Assembly (NCBI GenBank): GCA_024276795.1
Contig: JAJRWK010000110.1
Span: 1-36,226, forward strand
Origin: an archaeon
GTDB lineage: Archaea; Asgardarchaeota; Heimdallarchaeia; Heimdallarchaeales; JAJRWK01
Length of the DNA stretch: 36,226 nucleotides
Direction of reading: 5' to 3'
Each line of letters begins with the position of its first letter. The first letter of the stretch is position 1. Both the position numbers and the translations under genes were made by a program. Below are positions 7,318 through 15,883 of this stretch, one piece after another. The notes under the pieces were generated by a model. The model was not told the DNA's origin. It ran no database searches and was given only the letters and a program-made list of their open reading frames with translations.

Positions 7318-8451
7318 ATGAGCAGCCTCCTTTCTTTGATCGATAAAATAGTGGAAGGCATCAGAGACATCCCGCAATGGCTATTAACCTTGCTAAACCG
7401 AATACCCTATGTTGAATTGCAAGGGAAAAATGCTGAGCGAGCAATAGTCGTTTCCTTGCTCTCAGCGGCATTAGGAACATATGTACTCCTTAATCTGCTT
7501 TTGGCTCCGTGGATTGAAAGAAAAGTCATGGCACGAATGATGGGGCGAAGAGGCCCTGTTTACGTCGGAAAATTCGGATTATTGCAATTGATCGCAGATA
7601 TCGCGAAATTGTTGTTCAAGGAAGACACAATGCCAATGACTGCAGATCGCTTCGGATTCAACCTTTCAATTTATCTTATGGGGGCATCTACTATCATGTC
7701 TTTTGGACCCTTGCCATGGGCTAGAGACCTAGCAGGCACCAACATGAGTATCGGTCTGTTGTATATCTTTGCCGTATTCTCCGTCTTCCCACCGGCAATG
7801 TTGCTTGGTGGTTGGGCAAGTAATAGTAAATATTCCCTAATCGGAGGCTTCCGAGCGGCTGCTCAACTTGTGGCTTATGAAATCCCCATGATGATTAGTG
7901 TCCTTGGGGTTATCGTTTATGCTCAGTCATTCAATTTACAAGCAATAGTTGAAGATCAATATCAAAATGGTTGGTACATTTATCGTGCTTTTCCCGGGCT
8001 TCTCATGGCCTTTGTGATTTTTCTTTTCGCAAGTTTGGCAGAAACTGAACGTATCCCCTTCGACATTCCCGAAGCCGAAGCTGAGCTTGTGATGGGGCCA
8101 AGAACAGAATTCAGCGGCTGGAGGTATGGGATTATCTTGTTAGTAGAGTACAGCCACATGTTTGTGAATATCATACTTGTTGTAGTGCTGTTCTTGGGAG
8201 GCTGGGATGTTATCTTCCCATTCAATGGGATGCCTGGCTGGTTAGCTGACCTCCGAGACGATCGCTTGGCACAATTTATAGCCATCAACATTAAAATCTA
8301 TCTTGGTGTATTCTTCGTAACCTGGGTACGCACAACATTCCCTCGTTTCAGAATCGACCAATTCATTGAGTGGGGCTGGAAGACCTTATTGCCATTGTCA
8401 TTGCTTTCCTTGGCTATTGTTGGAGCATATGCCGGATTATACGTTGCTTAG
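7318..8451 (+). CDS. nuoH: NADH-quinone oxidoreductase subunit H
   Basis: A 377-residue membrane subunit that joins the peripheral and membrane arms of complex I and forms most of the quinone chamber. About eight helices are visible. The family signature E-R-K-V-M-A-R-M-M-G-R-R-G-P at about residues 67-80 and the quinone-side loop E-R-I-P-F-D-I-P-E-A-E-A-E-L-V near residues 243-257 are intact. The N-terminus is some 40 residues longer than in bacterial NuoH, with an amphipathic lead. Start ATG is preceded by GGTGAG at 7309-7314. First gene of a tightly spaced nuoHJKLMN run; the homologous Fpo/Fqo subunit H is the alternative name. Confidence 0.96.
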   Translation: MSSLLSLIDKIVEGIRDIPQWLLTLLNRIPYVELQGKNAERAIVVSLLSAALGTYVLLNLLLAPWIERKVMARMMGRRGPVYVGKFGLLQLIADIAKLLFKEDTMPMTADRFGFNLSIYLMGASTIMSFGPLPWARDLAGTNMSIGLLYIFAVFSVFPPAMLLGGWASNSKYSLIGGFRAAAQLVAYEIPMMISVLGVIVYAQSFNLQAIVEDQYQNGWYIYRAFPGLLMAFVIFLFASLAETERIPFDIPEAEAELVMGPRTEFSGWRYGIILLVEYSHMFVNIILVVVLFLGGWDVIFPFNGMPGWLADLRDDRLAQFIAINIKIYLGVFFVTWVRTTFPRFRIDQFIEWGWKTLLPLSLLSLAIVGAYAGLYVA

Positions 8452-8465
8452 GAGTTGATGAAAAA

Positions 8466-8990
8466 ATGGGTTGGTTTTTAGAATTTAATATGATCGTGAT
8501 CATTATTTTCACGCTTTTCATGGCATTTGGCGCTCTTCGCACTGATAAAGTTATGAAGGCTGCTGCTTATCTCTTGCTAACTTTATGGGGGGTTGCTTTT
8601 GCCTACTTATTCTTGGGATCTGAGTATGTCTTTGCGATCCAGCTGATTGTTTATGGTGGTGGTATCGTTGTCTTGTTCCTGTTTTCCGTGTTGCTAACAG
8701 GGCAGGAAGAGTTCCAAATGGATAAAGAATTTGTTTGGAATAATTTGGTTCAGATCCTTATTGCGTTGCTCTTATTCTTCACACTGACAGTGCTGATGCT
8801 TGACGTGTTTGGCGGTTATGAACTGACAGGAAACGAACTAGTAGTCTTGAATGAGACTCAAGACCTAACTCAAACACTTGCGACAGCACTCTTCACAAAT
8901 TACAATTATGTGCTTCCAATACTTGGTATTTTGTTGCTCTCTGCCATGCTTGGGTCGATCAAGATTGCGATTAGAGAGGAGGAATTGTAA
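8466..8990 (+). CDS. nuoJ: NADH-quinone oxidoreductase subunit J
   Basis: A 174-residue subunit with five membrane helices that helps build the proton path near the quinone site. The hallmark Y-G-G-G-I-V-V-L-F-L-F segment, home of the pi-bulge helix TM3, is present near residues 60-70. The frame is open upstream into nuoH, but the ATG at 8466 is chosen because the protein then begins at the usual first helix and GGAG (8451-8454) lies upstream. The 14-base gap to nuoH implies one transcript. The stop at 8990 abuts the nuoK start. Confidence 0.95.
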   Translation: MGWFLEFNMIVIIIFTLFMAFGALRTDKVMKAAAYLLLTLWGVAFAYLFLGSEYVFAIQLIVYGGGIVVLFLFSVLLTGQEEFQMDKEFVWNNLVQILIALLLFFTLTVLMLDVFGGYELTGNELVVLNETQDLTQTLATALFTNYNYVLPILGILLLSAMLGSIKIAIREEEL

Positions 8991-9305
8991 ATGGTCGTAC
9001 CACTCGAATATTTCTTAATTCTCAGCTCTGCATTATTCAGCATCGGCGTCTTCGGCGTAATCACACAAAGAAACGCTGTTAGAATCCTCATTGCGGTAGA
9101 GCTAATCATTAACGCCGCAAATATCAACTTCGTAGCCTTCGCAAGTTACAACCCTGTTGGTGATATTTCCGGCTGGATCTTTGCGCTATTCATTATTGCA
9201 GTAGCTGCCGGAGAGGCAGCAATCGGGCTAGCGATTTTCATCAATGTCTTTCGTAACTATGGAGAAATAGATGTCGGGCATCTATTCACTCTTCGTGAGG
9301 TGTAA
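8991..9305 (+). CDS. nuoK: NADH-quinone oxidoreductase subunit K
   Basis: A 104-residue, three-helix subunit related to MrpC. It carries the two conserved membrane glutamates, one in A-V-E-L-I-I-N-A-A-N in the second helix and one in G-E-A-A-I-G-L-A in the third, both needed for proton transfer between the E-channel and the antiporter-like subunits. It starts immediately after the nuoJ stop and is preceded by GAGAGGAGG, a strong ribosome-binding site inside nuoJ. Length is exactly typical. Confidence 0.96.
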   Translation: MVVPLEYFLILSSALFSIGVFGVITQRNAVRILIAVELIINAANINFVAFASYNPVGDISGWIFALFIIAVAAGEAAIGLAIFINVFRNYGEIDVGHLFTLREV

Positions 9306-9308
9306 AAA

Positions 9309-11417
9309 ATGGCCAGCGAAATTCTACTCGGAAAAACAGTACTCATCTCCCCATTCATTGGGGCTGTCATCGTTTCAATTCTAGCTTTTCTCCATTACAG
9401 TCGTGGTAATAAGCACGAAGGGCACGACTCTGGAAAACACGATACGCACGAAGAGCACACAAGTATTCATTACACCAGGTTTGAAAACGTTGTTTCAACA
9501 TTTGGCATTCTTTCCATTCTCGTGAGCTGGCTTTCAATGGTTTTGCTTGCGATCAACTACTTGCCTGGGGAAGAACATGAAACGCTGCAGTCACAATTTG
9601 GGTTCTTTGGATTTAAAGAAGGAGGCACGCCCGACATTCCTTTTGGATTATTAATTGATCCTCTAAGCGTGTACATGGGCCTAATAGTAACCACTCTAGC
9701 CTTGCTAATTCACATTTACGCAAGAGAATACATGCATGGTGATGCTGGGTATTCCCGATTCTTTGCCACATTCAACTTCTTTACTGGTGTAATGCTGACG
9801 CTCGTTTTCAGCACTAGCTTTCTTGAATTATTCATCTTTTGGGAACTAGTCGGGCTCAGCTCCTATCTGCTTATCGGCTTTTGGTTCTACAAACCAGCTG
9901 CCGCCCATGCTGCAAAGAAAGCATTTCTTTACAACAAAATTGGAGATATTACCCTTTTAGCTGGTTTCCTTATGCTATACAGATATACCCGTACCCTTGA
10001 TTTTGTTGAACTCCCCGCAAAAATGGAAGCCCTCACAGACCAGCAGATCGCAATTGTTGCCGTTCTCATCTTTGGAGGAGTCATAGGGAAATCTGCTCAA
10101 TTTCCACTTTACACATGGCTTGCAGATGCTATGGAAGGTCCAACACCCGTTTCTGCAATTCTGCACTCCTCCACTATGGTAAAAGCAGGAATTTACATGG
10201 TGGCTCGTGTATTTTTCATCTATTACGAAGCACATGATGGACACAACGTATTCGCCGGCGCAGAATGGGCATTAACAGTATTTGCTTGGATTGGTGCAAT
10301 TACTGCTCTTCTTGCCGGACTACAAGCCTTGGTTGAAAATGAGATCAAAAGGATTCTAGCTTATTCAACGGTGTCTCAGATTGGCTACATGGCGATCGCA
10401 CTTGGTACAGGCGGAAAAACTGCAGCAATGTTTCACCTCTTGAGCCATGCAACATTCAAAGCTCTTCTCTTCTTAACTGCAGGAGCAGTTATTCACGCAG
10501 TTCACACAAACAACATCTGGGAAATGGGAGGCCTTCGCAAGAAAATTCCTAAGACGTTTTGGCCCATGCTGATCGGAGCGACAGCTCTAGCGGGCTTTCC
10601 CGGATTTAGTGGCTTTTGGTCCAAAGACGCCGTTCTACTAGCAGCATACGAGAGTAAAGTCCCTGGTCATCTGGTTATTTATTATTTGGGTGCATTGACG
10701 GCATTCATAACCGCACTTTATTCAACACGTTTCATTTACGTAGTATTCTTCCGAACTCCTGATCCCGAACACAAGGAGCACGTCGAGAAGGCTCATGATG
10801 GAGGTTTCTTCCTCACCACGCCTTCCATTATCTTAGGAGTTCTCGTTCTCATAGAGAGCATCCTATTCATTCCAGTATTCAACTTTGAGCATTGGCTCAA
10901 TGAGATACTAGAGCCAGAGGTCAAACCCGAGGCGATTAACTACGTGGTAGCTGGCTCGAGTGCAATCATCGTGCTTCTGGGTATCTTTGTAGGACTAGTG
11001 CTTTATCACTGGAAACCTGAGCTACGAACCTCACTTTACAACATTGATGCATTCAATTGGATTGCAAATGAATTCATAGCCAAGCGGTACCGAATTGACC
11101 AAGTACTATACTGGATCGCCAACGCCCCTGTGATGTGGGTTGCTGGCATTTTGCAAAGCATCGACCTCAAAATCATCGACCGAACTATCATCGATACTTG
11201 GATCGTAAAAGGTTCCCTACAACTGGCCAAAATCTCTGATGTCTTCGACCAAGGATTCATTGACGGTATTGTTAATGGCGTCTGGCAAATATTTCTCTAC
11301 TTTGGTCGTCAATTCCGCAAACTCCAAACCGGCCTCGTCAGCAATTACGCCACAATATTTGCCGCAACACTGGTCTTATTCCTGACATATGTCAACTTCT
11401 TAGTTCTATTCAAATAA
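9309..11417 (+). CDS. nuoL: NADH-quinone oxidoreductase subunit L
   Basis: A 702-residue antiporter-like subunit (MrpA-type), the distal proton pump of complex I. Key charged residues are present: Glu179 in F-W-E-L-V-G and Lys261 in G-K-S-A-Q, with a further Lys in S-S-T-M-V-K-A-G. The C-terminal third (about residues 540-702) holds the long lateral helix and the last membrane anchor, so the subunit is full length. Unusual is a His-rich loop after the first helix, with seven His between residues 29 and 54, and a second cluster near residues 485-497 (E-H-K-E-H-V-E-K-A-H). GAGGTG overlapping the nuoK end serves as ribosome-binding site. Confidence 0.96.
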   Translation: MASEILLGKTVLISPFIGAVIVSILAFLHYSRGNKHEGHDSGKHDTHEEHTSIHYTRFENVVSTFGILSILVSWLSMVLLAINYLPGEEHETLQSQFGFFGFKEGGTPDIPFGLLIDPLSVYMGLIVTTLALLIHIYAREYMHGDAGYSRFFATFNFFTGVMLTLVFSTSFLELFIFWELVGLSSYLLIGFWFYKPAAAHAAKKAFLYNKIGDITLLAGFLMLYRYTRTLDFVELPAKMEALTDQQIAIVAVLIFGGVIGKSAQFPLYTWLADAMEGPTPVSAILHSSTMVKAGIYMVARVFFIYYEAHDGHNVFAGAEWALTVFAWIGAITALLAGLQALVENEIKRILAYSTVSQIGYMAIALGTGGKTAAMFHLLSHATFKALLFLTAGAVIHAVHTNNIWEMGGLRKKIPKTFWPMLIGATALAGFPGFSGFWSKDAVLLAAYESKVPGHLVIYYLGALTAFITALYSTRFIYVVFFRTPDPEHKEHVEKAHDGGFFLTTPSIILGVLVLIESILFIPVFNFEHWLNEILEPEVKPEAINYVVAGSSAIIVLLGIFVGLVLYHWKPELRTSLYNIDAFNWIANEFIAKRYRIDQVLYWIANAPVMWVAGILQSIDLKIIDRTIIDTWIVKGSLQLAKISDVFDQGFIDGIVNGVWQIFLYFGRQFRKLQTGLVSNYATIFAATLVLFLTYVNFLVLFK

Positions 11418-11438
11418 TAGGAGAAAGGTGAAGCGAGA

Positions 11439-12971
11439 ATGGTATTCTATTGGTATCTTTCAATACTCTTATGGCTCCCGCTTATAGCGAGTCCTCTAAC
11501 ATATATGCTCAGCAAAAACAAGGTTGGCTGGGCGAAATGGAGCGCCACAATCATTACATTCGTTGAAATGATCTATTCGTTTGTGTTGTGGATGCTCTAC
11601 ACTTCCAAAGATCGATTTGGAGACAAGTACGTAACAGGTGATGGGTTCGTTTTTCTAGAAAAAACGGACTGGATCGTTGTAGGAAAGATCAAGATTTACT
11701 ATGCTCTCGGCGTTGATGGCCTATCCTTGCCCTTGATCGCCTTGACCACAGTAGTCTTCTTTGCAAGCATGATCAGTTCATTCTACATCAAGGAGAGAGA
11801 ACCCCTTTACTATTCTCTCATGCTTCTGCTTGAAGCTGGAGTCATGGGGACGTTCATTGCTCTCGATCTCTTCCTCTTCTACATTGCATGGGAAGTAGTA
11901 CTTGTACCAATGTTCTTCATCATTGCCTATTGGGGTGGACCCCGACGCAAATATTCTGCGTTTAAGTTCTTCATTTACACTCACTTGGCCTCTCTATTCA
12001 TGCTAATCGGTATCTTCATCCTCTACAATGAGGGTGGTGGAACATTCTACATGCCGCAACTGAAGACTTCACTTTCCACTTACGCAGATGTTGGCCGACT
12101 CATTTTTGCATTCTACTTGTTAGCAATAGGTTTCATTACGAAGTTCCCACAAGTCCCCGTTCATACCTGGCTACCAGATGCTCACGTTGAAGCCCCAAGT
12201 CCTGGTTCAAGCGTCTTAGCTGGCTTGTTGCTTAAAATGGGAGGATACGGTCTAATCCGCTTAGGTGTCTGGCTTTTGCCATCAAGCGTATTCACTGATC
12301 CTTCAAGTCATGTTCGTCTAGTGCTTGCCCTCCTTGGTATGATCTCAATGGCATACACGGCATTCGTTGCACTAAGTCAAAAAGACATGAAACGACTAAT
12401 CGCATATTCTTCCATCGGGCACATGGGTGTTGTCTCACTCGGCGTAGCGTCCTATACCTCAGAAGGAATTAATGCTGCTATCTTCATGATGATTGCCCAC
12501 GGCGTCATTAGTCCTGCTCTCTTTTTGATCAGCGGAGTCATCCAGCACAACGCGGGCACAAGAGACATGACTGTCCTCAAAGGTCTTGGTAACAAAATGC
12601 CAATCACGAGCACTCTAATGGTATTCAGTGGGTTTGCAAGCGCAGGATTACCTGGCCTTGCCGGCTTTGTCGCGGAATTCCTGATGTTTGCTGGTTTATT
12701 CAAGAGTGACATGTTTGGATACGGTGACACCTACTTCTGGATAACCGTAGTTGCCTTGCTCTCTATCATCGTCGTCGCCGGTTACTACTTGTGGATGCTT
12801 CAAAGAGTAGTGTTTGGACAACCAGAAGGTCTAGAGGTTGAACATGACGGGCATTGGTATGAACTAATGCCTCTCTGGTTACTTGCATTCTTCATCCTCT
12901 TCCTGGGCTGGTTCCCATTCGTTGTGCTCAAAGTAACCGACGAGTTTGCACGAACTATTATTCCAATCTGA
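11439..12971 (+). CDS. nuoM: NADH-quinone oxidoreductase subunit M
   Basis: A 510-residue antiporter-like subunit (MrpD-type) with about 14 membrane helices, the middle proton channel of the membrane arm. Essential residues are recognisable: Glu152 in A-W-E-V-V-L-V-P and Lys235 in I-T-K-F-P-Q-V-P, followed by H-T-W-L-P-D-A-H-V-E-A-P, a NuoM hallmark that differs from NuoL and NuoN. GGAGAAAGGTGAAG precedes the ATG; the gap to nuoL is 21 bases. The C-terminal helix ends K-V-T-D-E-F-A-R-T-I-I-P-I without truncation. It is separated from nuoN by 160 bases, the only large gap in this run. Confidence 0.96.
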   Translation: MVFYWYLSILLWLPLIASPLTYMLSKNKVGWAKWSATIITFVEMIYSFVLWMLYTSKDRFGDKYVTGDGFVFLEKTDWIVVGKIKIYYALGVDGLSLPLIALTTVVFFASMISSFYIKEREPLYYSLMLLLEAGVMGTFIALDLFLFYIAWEVVLVPMFFIIAYWGGPRRKYSAFKFFIYTHLASLFMLIGIFILYNEGGGTFYMPQLKTSLSTYADVGRLIFAFYLLAIGFITKFPQVPVHTWLPDAHVEAPSPGSSVLAGLLLKMGGYGLIRLGVWLLPSSVFTDPSSHVRLVLALLGMISMAYTAFVALSQKDMKRLIAYSSIGHMGVVSLGVASYTSEGINAAIFMMIAHGVISPALFLISGVIQHNAGTRDMTVLKGLGNKMPITSTLMVFSGFASAGLPGLAGFVAEFLMFAGLFKSDMFGYGDTYFWITVVALLSIIVVAGYYLWMLQRVVFGQPEGLEVEHDGHWYELMPLWLLAFFILFLGWFPFVVLKVTDEFARTIIPI

Positions 12972-13088
12972 GGTTGAACATCGGGGCATAACCATGGCAT
13001 CCACAACTAATTACATTGCAAACCAGCAATCATACAATATCGCGCTTTGCTCACGTCATGGTGTAATGCCCAATCCCTCTCTTGTCTC

Positions 13089-13097
13089 TTATAAAAG
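13089..13097 (+). promoter_or_regulatory. Internal TATA box for nuoN
   Basis: TTATAAAAG lies 39 bases before the nuoN ATG in the nuoM-nuoN gap. Initiation about 26 bases downstream would leave a short leader carrying AAAGGAGGTC (13114-13123), so nuoN may also be made from its own promoter. The rest of the 160-base gap could encode at most a 44-residue peptide (ATG at 12994) with no recognisable features. Confidence 0.45.
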
Positions 13098-13131
13098 AAA
13101 AGGGAAAAAGCAAAAAGGAGGTCTATAATTC

Positions 13132-14607
13132 ATGTCAGAATATGAAATTGTCATAAAATCATTCATGCCGATCTACATCCTAATAGGGGGTAGCATCCTA
13201 TCTCTCCTAATGGACTGGTTGCTTAATGAAGAGAAGAACAAACATGCATTGCCCAGCATAACCTTACTCACATTATTGCTCTCTGCATTCTCTGTCTGGA
13301 ATCGACCAGACCCTGCTCTATTTCCTGGTAATCCCGCAATGTTTTACTTCGGGAGCTATTACGTGTTCTTTGCCCTTACAAGCATTGCAGCGAGTATTAT
13401 CGTTGTTCTTGCTGCTTGGAAGGACATGGAACTTGAGCTAAGCTTGGGAGTGTTTTATGCATTGTTAATGTTAGCAAACATTGGCATCTTCGTAATTGGT
13501 GCCTCAAATAACTTAATCCCTCTCTACGTTGGCTTCGAAGTACTTAGCATCTCAACCTATGCAATGATCGGCTTCAGAAAGAAATCACGATCTGGTGCGG
13601 AAGCAGCGATAAAATACTTCTTACTAGGTGCTCTTTCATCTGGGATCATCCTCTTTGGAATGAGTTTATACTACGGGGCGACTCATACGCTTCAAATGAA
13701 CTCAACAGTTGCCGCAGCGCTAGTATCTTCGGGTTCATCACCCAACGCCTTCGGTCTTTTCACCATGGCGGTATTAGTTGCTGGGGTGAGCTTCAAAATT
13801 GCGGCTGTTCCATTCCATGTATGGGTACCCGATGTTTATAGAGGGGCACCATTAAGCGTTACGAATTTCCTTGCCATTGGAAGCAAAGCAGGAGGCTTCG
13901 CCTTTCTCTTTAAGCTATTCTTTGTAGCACTTCTAACGATCAAGGCCGGTTGGGCCCCCGTCTGGGCGGGACTGGCTCTGCTCACAATGGTAATTGGAAA
14001 TCTTGCAGCTTTGCCACAAACAAGCGTTACTCGAATTCTTGCATATTCAAGTATCGGCCATGTTGGCTACATTCTTATTGCCATGGTGGCGTTTGCAGAC
14101 GGGTCAACAGAGCTTGCGGTTGTTGGTGCGCTGTATCATATCTTGGCCAATGTATTCATGAAAGGAACTGCATTCGTAGTAGTGCTTATCGTAGTTTTGA
14201 CGAAAGGCGGGGACACTTTGGATGACTTTAAAGGATTAGGCAAGCGCGATCCTCTCGTCGCATTCTTCATGAGTATTGCTCTTCTTTCCCTCGCAGGAGT
14301 GCCGCCCTTTGCCGGATTCTTTGGCAAATTCTTCTTGTTCTATGCTGCCGTTGATTCAGGGAATATGTATCTTGCCGTGGTTGGCATTATTATGAGTGCG
14401 ACCTCGCTATTCTATTATGCTCGCATCATCCATGTCATGTATTTCTATGAACCTGTAGATGATGCCTCTGACCAATCACAACCACGCTTCTTGGTTCTAC
14501 TCGTAGCTTTGCTACTCGCAAATCTAGCACTTTCCCTTGGAGCTATCTTTTACACACGCAGTATTGTTGATTTTGCGACCCAAGTGGCTCAAGAATTTTT
14601 TGTGTAA
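13132..14607 (+). CDS. nuoN: NADH-quinone oxidoreductase subunit N
   Basis: A 491-residue antiporter-like subunit with about 14 membrane helices, the proximal proton pump. Glu136 (G-F-E-V-L-S-I-S) and Lys222 (S-F-K-I-A-A-V-P-F-H) correspond to the conserved pair. The F-H-V-W-V-P-D-V-Y-R-G-A-P stretch is typical of NuoN. The ATG has a perfect AAAGGAGGTC ribosome-binding site upstream, and a TATA box in the nuoM-nuoN gap could drive separate expression. Last gene of the cluster; a hairpin terminator follows. No nuoABCDI or electron-input genes adjoin it. Confidence 0.96.
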   Translation: MSEYEIVIKSFMPIYILIGGSILSLLMDWLLNEEKNKHALPSITLLTLLLSAFSVWNRPDPALFPGNPAMFYFGSYYVFFALTSIAASIIVVLAAWKDMELELSLGVFYALLMLANIGIFVIGASNNLIPLYVGFEVLSISTYAMIGFRKKSRSGAEAAIKYFLLGALSSGIILFGMSLYYGATHTLQMNSTVAAALVSSGSSPNAFGLFTMAVLVAGVSFKIAAVPFHVWVPDVYRGAPLSVTNFLAIGSKAGGFAFLFKLFFVALLTIKAGWAPVWAGLALLTMVIGNLAALPQTSVTRILAYSSIGHVGYILIAMVAFADGSTELAVVGALYHILANVFMKGTAFVVVLIVVLTKGGDTLDDFKGLGKRDPLVAFFMSIALLSLAGVPPFAGFFGKFFLFYAAVDSGNMYLAVVGIIMSATSLFYYARIIHVMYFYEPVDDASDQSQPRFLVLLVALLLANLALSLGAIFYTRSIVDFATQVAQEFFV

Positions 14608-14611
14608 GTAG

Positions 14612-14637
14612 TAGGCAAAAGACCTCCTTTTTGCCTA
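14612..14637 (+). terminator. Hairpin terminator after nuoN
   Basis: TAGGCAAAA at 14612-14620 pairs perfectly with 14629-14637 across an eight-base loop, four bases after the nuoN stop. A long pyrimidine-rich tract (14638-14700) follows. It plausibly ends the nuo transcript. The remaining bases up to 14805 hold only AT-rich sequence. Confidence 0.6.
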
Positions 14638-14805
14638 TCCCCTCGCTTCTTTCTTTCTCTCTCCTCTGTATCAATTCGTGTTTTCTTTTTTGGCGCTTTC
14701 ATTTTTTTCTGCTTTGCTCTCTTGTCTACAAAAAACAACGATTTAGAATTTCTTCGCTTCAAAAAAATTGCGTATATAAATGATTTTTCTGCTTCTTTTG
14801 AATGA

Positions 14806-14815
14806 TATTTAAATA
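14806..14815 (+). promoter_or_regulatory. TATA box of the TBP gene
   Basis: TATTTAAATA is centred 26 bases before the GTG start at 14837, predicting transcription from the start codon itself. No ribosome-binding site is visible in between, in keeping with a leaderless mRNA. TBP may bind its own promoter, as in other archaea. A second TATA-like ATATAAAT lies near 14774. Confidence 0.6.
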
Positions 14816-14836
14816 CACATAGTTCTTTGCTAGCTT

Positions 14837-15463
14837 GTGTCAGATCAAAACTCCAATGAAGAATTAACTCCAGAACAAAAGAACTCGCAAGACGGACTGG
14901 ACTTTCAGATCGTCATTCAAAACGTAGTTGCGAGCGTTAATCTCTTCACAACAATCAACTTGACGGATGTCTTTCAGCATCTAATTGATGAAGATGATTT
15001 GGAGGTCTCCTACGATCCGGAGAAATTTCCTGGATTAATCATGAAATTAACTCAGCGCAGAATCTCGACACTTGTGTTCTCAAGTGGAAAACTGGTTATT
15101 ACTGGAGCCAAGAGTACCATGATGGTTCACGAGGCATTAAAAGAAATAATCAAAATTCTTAGATCAACTGGGACAACAATTGACGAGGAAGCAGAAGTAA
15201 CGATCCAAAATATTGTTGCAAGTGGAAATTTCAACAATCGAACTATTAATCTTGAACTTGCAGCGATGTGGCTCGATAATTCCATGTATGAGCCAGAGCA
15301 ATTCCCTGGTCTTATTTACCGATTACCTGATCCTAAGACAGTTCTTCTTCTATTTCAGAGTGGTAATTTTGTCTGTACTGGTGCCAAGACTGAACAACAA
15401 GTTCACTTGGCTGTAAGACGAACTTACGATTCACTTGATGGAATTGAAGCCTTTGATAACTAG
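14837..15463 (+). CDS. tbp: TATA-box binding protein (TBP)
   Basis: A 208-residue general transcription factor that binds and bends promoter DNA with TFB to recruit RNA polymerase. The saddle is built from two direct repeats of about 85 residues. Each carries I-Q-N-(V/I)-V-A-S, F-P-G-L-I and G-A-K-(S/T): repeat one at about 26-110, repeat two at about 118-200. Phenylalanines and hydrophobics on the DNA face (L-V-F-S-S-G, L-L-F-Q-S-G) are kept. The first 24 residues are an acidic, Asn/Gln-rich tail longer than in most archaeal TBPs. GTG is the start because the TATA box lies 26 bases upstream. It stands alone between the nuo cluster and GTPase 1. Confidence 0.96.
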   Translation: MSDQNSNEELTPEQKNSQDGLDFQIVIQNVVASVNLFTTINLTDVFQHLIDEDDLEVSYDPEKFPGLIMKLTQRRISTLVFSSGKLVITGAKSTMMVHEALKEIIKILRSTGTTIDEEAEVTIQNIVASGNFNNRTINLELAAMWLDNSMYEPEQFPGLIYRLPDPKTVLLLFQSGNFVCTGAKTEQQVHLAVRRTYDSLDGIEAFDN

Positions 15464-15883
15464 GTTTCTTATCGAGAATGCTTCTATAGCTTGCTTGTTG
15501 CTTTTTATTTTCCATGTTGATTTTTTCCATCAAAGTCTTGTTTATCTCTTTGCCCTATTTTCTGAATAGAGTTTTTGTGGAAACCTTGGTTACTAAGGCT
15601 TAGGAAACTATCGTTTTTTGTTCATTTGTTCGTTTTTTTTCTTGACTCATACACGACCTCATTTCCCGGCATTACTTTGACTAATTTGTCAGAAATGAAG
15701 GAAAAAAAGGGAGAGTTGAATCAGATGTTCCCCCCTAGGAAGTCTGAAAGTGCTAAGAACCAGAAAAACCCTTGGGAGAAAGCCTTATAACAGAAAAATC
15801 ATTTCTTTCAATAGGAATTGTTGCGAAGTTGACAGTCGTCAACTTTCAATATCAGGGAATCAACCTAGAGTGGGTCATTCGCT
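15464..15883. other. 420-base intergenic region upstream of GTPase 1
   Basis: No convincing gene is seen; the short open frames here (near 15575-15790 and 15750-15962) lack homology, good starts and a coding look. The first half is T-rich, with several T-runs that could end the TBP transcript. The second half holds a TATA-like CTTATAAC (15784-15791) and a perfect dyad (15826-15845) ahead of the GTPase start, so this is probably a control region. Confidence 0.6.
15826..15845. promoter_or_regulatory. Perfect dyad, putative operator of GTPase 1
   Basis: AAGTTGAC-AGTC-GTCAACTT is an eight-base perfect inverted repeat with a four-base centre, ending 38 bases before the ATG at 15884. Seen directly. 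It could be the site of a dimeric repressor or a leader hairpin. A TATA-like CTTATAAC at 15784-15791 would place transcription start near 15814, so the dyad would lie just inside the transcript. Confidence 0.45.

Noticed and set aside
12946-13128. 60-codon frame overlapping the nuoM end
   Set aside because: Its first part is nuoM in another frame, and the remaining 44 codons lie over an AT-rich promoter-like stretch with a TATA box and the nuoN ribosome-binding site.
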